Of a DNA stretch of 20,000 nt, positions 15,495-20,000 are shown piece by piece. Source of the DNA: Prorocentrum cordatum (taxonomy: Eukaryota > Sar > Dinophyceae > Prorocentrales > Prorocentraceae); the NCBI GenBank assembly GCA_963575745.1, contig CAUYUJ010009757.1, positions 202,501 through 222,500 of the forward strand, given 5' to 3'. A model generated the notes under the pieces. That model searched no databases. It saw only the letters and a program-made list of their open reading frames with translations, and was not told where the DNA came from. Both the position numbers and the translations under genes were made by a program. Each line of letters begins with the position of its first letter. Within the stretch, counting starts at the first letter, position 1.

Positions 15495-15864
15495 TTCCCC
15501 ACCCCCGTCTGCGCGTGGCCGAGATTTGATGCCAAGAAACCTCTGCGTTTACAGTCGTAGCATCTGGTAAGACATCCTACTCTCAAACATCTGAGGGCGC
15601 ATTTTTGTCGTCGATCGTGGAGTCTCAGCCTCAAGGGACGCGAACGGGAGAATATGTGCCACCCTCGTGTGCCAAGAACACGTCAAACCGTCCCTGGACC
15701 GCCAAACAAGGTTCAAACAAACGGGATACGTACATATACACGTCGGTCGGAACAAGTAGGCAAAAACATGCAGCAGGAAGTCGGATCATGTGCAGATCGG
15801 GCACAGGCCCTCCAAGAGAAGGGCAACACACAGCAAGAGCACATCGATTCCTGAACAAACGACC
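15495..15864. other. Unique stretch, no feature recognised
   Basis: Relatively complex, moderate-GC sequence (for example ACGTACATATACACG at about 15727-15741). Parallel frames are open on both strands, but none has a recognisable motif. Confidence 0.3.
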
Positions 15865-15914
15865 GGCGTAAAACCGATACCAGCGTAAAACCGATGCGGG
15901 CGTTAAACCGGCAC
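15865..15914 (+). repeat. 17-bp repeats GGCGTAAAACCGATACC
   Basis: Three head-to-tail 17-bp units (15865-15881, 15882-15898, 15899-15914) sharing GCGTAAAACCGAT, the last decayed. A fourth unit, GGCATAAAACCGATGCC, stands alone at 16147-16163, on the other side of the palindromic cluster and in the same orientation. The unit can form a small hairpin (GGCAT with ATGCC around AAAACCG). Confidence 0.85.
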
Positions 15915-15923
15915 AACCTACTT

Positions 15924-16132
15924 TGACGAACGAACAACACACACCCATACCCATAGGGAGGTCGTTGGGAGGAAGACTGGCTATGGGTATGGGTGCGGGT
16001 TGTCCGACCCTGGTGCGGGTTGTCCGACCCTGGGGAACGCTCCCGTTCGAGCGGGGACCCCCATCCGACAACACGCACCCATGGCCCTCTCCGATCCCCC
16101 TGTGGGCATGGGTGCGTGTTGTTGGTTCGTCA
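15924..16132. repeat. Cluster of alternating inverted arms
   Basis: One motif (ACAACACGCACCCATACCC) appears in alternating orientation: forward at 15924-15956, reverse at 15981-16010, a second reverse partial at 16012-16030, forward at about 16065-16083, reverse at 16100-16132. The outermost pair (15924-15956 with 16100-16132) matches 29 of 33 positions. CACCCATACCCATAG and CTATGGGTATGGGTG (15942-15956, 15981-15995) are perfect inverses. Several competing hairpins or a cruciform are possible. GTGCGGGTTGTCCGACCCTG is duplicated in tandem at about 15993-16032. Confidence 0.8.
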
Positions 16133-16198
16133 TGCTTGCAACGACCGGCATAAAACCGATGCCGCTGCTCCACGGGGCCTCCCCCTGGGTGCGCTCAG

Positions 16199-16228
16199 CA
16201 CGGCAGCTCGGGGCGAGCCCCGCCGTGA
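16199..16228. repeat. GC-rich hairpin
   Basis: ACGGC and CTCGGGG pair with CCCCG and GCCGT around a short CGAG loop. This is a compact stem of about 10 bp in otherwise unassigned sequence. Confidence 0.5.
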
Positions 16229-16305
16229 GGACGAGGGGCGTGCTGCGGCGCCCTGCATCTCCCCCGCCTCTGGGAAAACGGCCCCATTCGTTGTCCACCT
16301 AATCG

Positions 16306-16613
16306 TCCTGCTGGTCCTCGTCGTCCTCGTCGTAGTCGACGGTCTCTTCGTCCTCGTCGTCGTCATCGTCATTGACGATCATCTCGTCGTCGTTGTCGTC
16401 GTCGTCCTCCTCCTCCTCCTCCTCGTCCTCGTTGTCCTCGCCGTGGTCGACGATCTCGTCGTCCTCGTGGTCGCCGTCGTCGTCGTCGACGATCTCGTCG
16501 TCGTCGTTGTCCACGACGGACGCCCGCGCGCCCCCCTCGGACCTCTGGTGCCGGCGCAGCCGCCGCCCACAGCGGGGCCGCCCCTGGGAGGCCCGCCGCC
16601 GCGGTCGCCGTCG

Positions 16614-16667
<54 letters not shown>

Positions 16668-17700
16668 TGGTCGTCGTCGTCGTGGTCGTGCTCGCGATCG
16701 CTCGTCGTCGTCGTCGTCGTCGTCGGTCGTCGTCGAGCGCCGTCGTCGCCGTCGTCGTCGTCGTCGACGAGCGCAAGCGACGTCAGTCGTCGAGCGCCGC
16801 CGCCGCCGACGACGAAGTCGCCGTCGTCGAGCGCCGCCGCGGCCGCCGTCGCGTCCGTCGCCGTTGTCGTCGCCGTCGGTCGCCGATCGTCGACGACGCC
16901 GACGCCGGCGGCCACCCGACGACGGTGGCGACGGCGACGGCGACGATCGACGACGATGCGACGTCGACGACGATCACGAAGCCCGGGTCCTGGTCGTCGA
17001 TGTCGTCGGGGATCGAGGCGATGCCGTCATCTTCGACGTCGTCGTTCGTCGTTGCTCGCCGCCGCCGCCGTCGACGACCTCTTTGTGTGCTCTGACGACC
17101 TTCGGAGGCCCTCGGAGGCCTTCGTCAACCGTCAGCGGCATTCGGATTCCTTCGGAGGCCTGGGCAGCGGCACAGAGGGCGGCGTCGTCGTGGTCGTCCT
17201 CGTCGTCGTTTTCGCTGATCGATGTCGGAGGGAAAACGTTTCACGGATGCTTTCCTTGGGAACGCCCCACGACACGTCGGAACAGTTGGGACTCCCCCCC
17301 CCGCCTCCACTCTCCCCTTGCTCGCTGACGCGGAAGCAAACGGACGGCGACGTCGACATCGGCAACTGCAAACATGGCCGCGGAAACAGACGTCGACGAC
17401 GACGCGGACCGTCGTCGGTCTGCTCGATCTGCTCTGTCGTCGAAGTCGTCGTCGTCGTCCTCGTTGTCGCTGGCGCCGATTGGTGGAAGGTTCGAACCCC
17501 CTTCCTCCCCTTGGAGGGGGGGCTGTTCGACCCTCGCCCTCCAAGCGGCCACAGAAAGCACTCTGTCCGATGCCGACGTCGACCTCGTCGTCAATGCCGT
17601 CGTCGCTTTAAGCGTCGACGTTGCCGCCGCCGTCGACGACGACGACGCTGCCGCCGACGTCGGCGTCGATGTCGACGTCGTCGTCGTCGCCGATTCCGTG
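16306..17700. repeat. Long cryptic GTC/GAC trinucleotide region
   Basis: About 1.4 kb dominated by GTC/CGT/TCG on the plus strand, purest at 16610-16670, with switches into GAC/GACG-rich blocks (for example 16800-16980 and 17625-17690) and a less repetitive patch at 17190-17370. The sequence lacks stop codons in most frames, so an open frame runs from 15993 to 17909 on plus, and acidic Asp/Glu-rich frames run on minus (16299-16514 contains NDDDEIVDDDDGDHEDDE). The acidic minus peptide looks tidy, but this follows from GAC/GAG/GAT codons. I treat the region as repeat, not gene. Confidence 0.85.
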
Positions 17701-17968
17701 GGCTTCGTTACTATGGACGTTGCCCCTCCTCTGGCGACCGTGGACCCAGACTCCCAAAATATTGCGCGCCAAGCTCTTCGCTAATTTCGGTGACCGAAGA
17801 CCGAATATCGAGGAGCTTGTCGATGTTGCTCATCTATTTTCATTTGGCATTTTTAAACCTCCAGAGGCCTCTGGATACCTCCGACGCCCAGACCCCTGGC
17901 GAATGCTAGACGGATCGCGGCGGATTGCGCAGGCCGTTTCCGGGTCGTGGGGCCGCCAACAAAAGTAA
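17621..17968 (+). CDS. Unrecognised frame with a complex C-terminal part
   Basis: The frame starts in GAC-repeat DNA but its last 65 residues (from about 17770) lie in complex sequence and read AKLFANFGDRRPNIEELVD, then FSFGIFKPPEASGYL and a Trp/Arg-containing end before the stop at 17966-17968. The opposite strand is also open over much of this part (17830-18033), so one of the two is a shadow, possibly both. No family recognised and no conserved motif. If real, the coding part would be the C-terminal exon. Confidence 0.13.
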   Translation: MPPPSTTTTLPPTSASMSTSSSSPIPWASLLWTLPLLWRPWTQTPKILRAKLFANFGDRRPNIEELVDVAHLFSFGIFKPPEASGYLRRPDPWRMLDGSRRIAQAVSGSWGRQQK

Positions 17969-18059
17969 CGACGCGCGAGGATAAACCAGTTCCAGGAGGA
18001 AGTCGAGGGCTCAAGGGCTGGCGACTCGAACAATGTGGAGTCGTCGGGGGTCTGGGCCT

Positions 18060-18735
18060 ATCTGTTTGATTTTCCCTCTCTGCTCATAGATCTGCGTCCG
18101 CTCTGTCTGTCTCCTCATCTCCCTGCGCCTCTGTGTATTATCTGCCTACGTCCAGCTGACTGCCTGCCTGCGCATGTCTTCTTCATTGCGTCGTGATGTG
18201 TATGTGTGTGGATATCCCGAGGGGACGACATCGGATACCCCACCGACACCCCATCGTGATATCTATGTATGGAGGCTCGTCTCACTCTGTCTCTCCCTCT
18301 CTCTATCGGGTTGTGCATGCCTGTCGTTCTTTCCAAATGTCCGTCCACCTGCTCGCATGCCTGTCTGTTTGTCTGCTGGCCTGCATGCGACTGTCTCTAT
18401 GACCTTTTATCGTTCTGTCGTTCTTTCTAGCCGTCTGTCTGTCATTCTGGCGGTCTGTCCGTCTGTCCGTCGCCCCATGTGTCCACTCGTCCGTGCGTGC
18501 ACACTTCCTTCTCTCAACGATCTGATCTTGCTCTCTCGTTTTCTCTCCCTCTCCATCTCTGTCTCTATTTCTCTCTTTCTGCCACTCCGCCTCCCTCTCC
18601 TTCGCCGTCTCTGACTGTCTCTCTCCGTCTCTCTCTTTCTCTCTCTCTCTTTCTCTCTCTCGTTGTTGTTTGTTTCTCTCTCTCTCTCTCTCCCAATCTC
18701 TTTCTATCTCTCTCTCTCTCTCTTTCTCGTTCTCC
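18060..18735 (+). repeat. CT-rich polypyrimidine region
   Basis: A degenerate TCTG/TCTC region that becomes increasingly pure, ending in long CTCTCT runs (18530-18735). Embedded tetranucleotides (CTGTCTGT, CCGTCTGTC) dominate around 18420-18480. It produces Ser/Leu frames on plus and Arg/Glu frames on minus. The stretch 17969-18060 before it is unremarkable. Confidence 0.9.
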
Positions 18736-18957
18736 TCGTCGACCCCCACCTGAGAGGGGGCTTCCAGGAAGGGTCGGAAGAGGATAATCACATGGAGATG
18801 GTGGAGGAACAATCGGAGGAGAAAGACACGGTTCGTTCCAATACACTACGCCACCGCTGAAACGCGTGCAGTGCTTCATCAGGGGATGGCATTGAGCACA
18901 CATCGTGCTTCGCCGCGCAACTCATCCTCTTCCTGGCCCTCCTTGCTAAGGGAGAGT
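18736..18957. other. Short unique segment between CT and GA tracts
   Basis: Complex sequence. A minus frame reads SPDEALHAFQRWRSVLERT at about 18838-18894. It could be a fragment of something coding, but it is short and unmatched. The segment is the loop of a potential inverted structure formed by the flanking CT and GA tracts. Confidence 0.3.
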
Positions 18958-18960
18958 AGG

Positions 18961-18991
<31 letters not shown>

Positions 18992-19045
18992 CGAGAGAGA
19001 GAGAGAGAGGGAGAGAGGAGGACAGAGAGAGAGAGAGAGAACTAT
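18958..19045 (+). repeat. (GA)n microsatellite
   Basis: GAGAGA runs with AAAGAG, GCGAG and GGACAG interruptions. It is complementary in composition to the CT tract ending at 18735 and directly abuts the head of composite element copy B. Confidence 0.95.
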
Positions 19046-19753
19046 CATATTCTACCCCTACGACCACCCTTCGGGTGATAAGGAGGTTGCGGGGGGAGAA
19101 GAAAGGGGGGGAACCAACATCTGACTCAATCGATCTCACTATCGATCTCACTCAACGGGACACCACGGGACACCACGGGACACTTGTCGACCTCACTATC
19201 GATCTCACTATCGATCTCACTCAACGGGACACCACGGGCCACCACGGGCCACCACGGGACGCCGCGGGACATCTCTCGATCTCACTATCGGTCTGTCTCA
19301 CTATCGATCTCACTCAACGGGACACCATAGGACACCACGGGACACCTCGGGACACCACATCAATCTCACTATCGATATCACTATCAATCTCACTCAACGG
19401 GACACCACGGGACAACACGGGACATCGGCGGGACACCAGCGGGACACCCGCGGGACACCTGCGGGACACCGGCCGCCGGAGGAGTTACACTTGGTCCGGC
19501 CGCGGCCCAGCCACAGGAGGATTTCGGGGCATCCGCGGGACACTGGCGGGACACCGCGGGGCACCGGCCGCCGGAGGAGTTACATTTGGTCCGGCCGCGG
19601 CCCAGCCACAGGAGGATTTCCTCTCGCCCGCCCACGCAGCTCCGTCTCGCCCGCACGCGCGCACGGCACGCACGACACGAGCCCGAAACCGAAATCGATT
19701 TCCCGGTAGGGGGGGTCTCCGTTTCACGTCGGACTCACCCCCCAACCTCCGAT
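19046..19753 (+). mobile_element. Composite head-array-tail repeat element, copy B
   Basis: Shorter relative of 9025-10593. The head (19046-19130) has CATATTC, CGACCACCCTTCGGGTGATA (hairpin) and a G-run, then ACATCTGACTCAATC. The interior array (about 19131-19466) has the same 12-bp and 10-bp motifs. The tail (19620-19753) ends CACCCCCCAACCTCCGAT. Before the tail, a 59-bp segment (19467-19525) is repeated at 19562-19620 with one difference. It contains GGCCGCCGGAGGAGTTACA and corresponds to the duplicated GGACGGACGG...ACATTTGTC segment of copy A. The array is about a third as long as in copy A. Confidence 0.7.
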
Positions 19754-19757
19754 ATTA

Positions 19758-19915
19758 ACCAGCCTCGAACGTATCCCTATCCCTAAGATGGGCGAGCAAA
19801 AAGCGAGGACAATCTTAGGGATAGGCCCTCAGAAACTGAGGGAATCCTTAAGATCGGCATCGAGGTGAGGTGATGTCAAACATAGGGATAGGGATAGGGA
19901 TATGTTTCAAATTGG
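19758..19915 (+). mobile_element. Structured inverted-repeat element F3, copy B
   Basis: Starts CCAGCCTCGAACGTATCCCT (19759) and ends TAGGGATAGGGATATG with TTTCAAATTGG (19915), an imperfect terminal inverted repeat. TA flanks both sides (19756-19757 and 19916-19917), as for TA-targeting DNA transposons, though a 2-bp match is weak evidence. Inside are a 9-bp stem, CCCTAAGAT with ATCTTAGGG, and a 7-bp stem, CCCTCAG-AAA-CTGAGGG. It matches copy A (14181-14331) in reverse orientation. It begins 4 bp after the tail of composite copy B. Confidence 0.68.
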
Positions 19916-20000
19916 TAAGATACATGTATACACATGCCCAGAGCACAGACAGTGTCAGCCAGCGTGGGTCCCGAACGCTACGACCCCGCACTGCGGGTGT
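19916..20000. other. Right window edge, no feature
   Basis: Unique sequence, ending in CCCGCACTGCGGG, a short palindrome. Nothing else recognised. Confidence 0.3.

Noticed and set aside
16040-16062. TCCCGTTCGAGCGGGGA as a tRNA T-arm
   Set aside because: Upstream DNA is a tandem duplication (GTGCGGGTTGTCCGACC) and gives no D-arm or acceptor stem pairing.
17490-17520. GGTTCGAACCCC as a tRNA T-arm
   Set aside because: No acceptor stem, D-arm or anticodon arm can be built around it.
15993-17909. 638-residue plus-strand open frame
   Set aside because: It runs through GTC/CGT DNA that has no stop codons in most frames, and opposite-strand frames are open too. Composition is Arg/Ser/Val low complexity without a domain.
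19867-19905. Telomere-like GGGATA repeats
   Set aside because: There are only four units, lying at the inverted-repeat end of element F3 and mirrored by TATCCCTATCC at its other end and in copy A. They do not match a standard telomere repeat.

Overview
The window looks like intergenic or heterochromatin-like DNA from a eukaryotic nuclear genome. Almost nothing in it reads as an intact gene. Nearly all long open reading frames lie in repeats whose unit length is a multiple of three, or whose sequence contains no stop codon (90-bp satellite units, CTC, GGA, GTC, CT and GA tracts). Such frames are open on both strands at once and should not be called genes. I see no bacterial operon layout, ribosome binding sites, rRNA, tRNA or CRISPR. 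The only protein signal I can tie to a family is a frameshifted remnant of the region after the reverse transcriptase domain of a non-LTR (LINE) retrotransposon at about 14.4-14.9 kb. From memory its pattern (NAGTW, then an RLRYLG-like motif, then W...D.L.WL) resembles LINE proteins common in dinoflagellates. I therefore favour a protist or microalga, possibly a dinoflagellate, but cannot prove it.

Layout. 1-3880: two blocks of a 90-bp satellite, each ending in the same G-rich module, with a higher-order period of about 2.18 kb, separated by 112-116 bp variant units. 3940-4520: a degenerate GAGCCTCTGGAG minisatellite and a pyrimidine tract. 5157-6800: a CTC microsatellite, a 151-153 bp tandem array and a 3-copy array of 87-111 bp units. 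6184-8040: two copies of a short terminal-inverted-repeat element, one with a 7-bp target duplication, and two separate foldback sequences. 9025-10593: a composite repeat element with a conserved head, an alternating two-minisatellite interior and a conserved tail. A second, shorter copy lies at 19046-19753.

10990-13600: a GGA tract, then diverged 90-bp satellite units in the opposite orientation. These are split by a 588-bp insertion flanked by a perfect 14-bp direct repeat; removing it restores the 90-bp phase exactly. 13925-14331: an inverted-repeat cluster and a structured element whose second copy, in opposite orientation, is at 19758-19915. 14404-14935: the LINE remnant. 14950-15150: GT and CTC microsatellites. 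15382-16165: foldbacks and a cluster of alternating inverted arms. 16306-17700: about 1.4 kb of cryptic GTC/GAC trinucleotide repeat. 18060-19042: CT-rich and GA-rich tracts facing each other.

How the parts relate. The window reads as a mosaic of non-autonomous mobile elements and minisatellites in which elements insert into satellites. The best leads are (1) the composite head-array-tail element seen twice, (2) the precisely resolvable insertion inside the satellite, (3) the two short inverted-repeat element families, and (4) the two-orientation 90-bp satellite with its G-rich terminal module. All coordinates and identities come from reading by eye; no alignment or database search was run.
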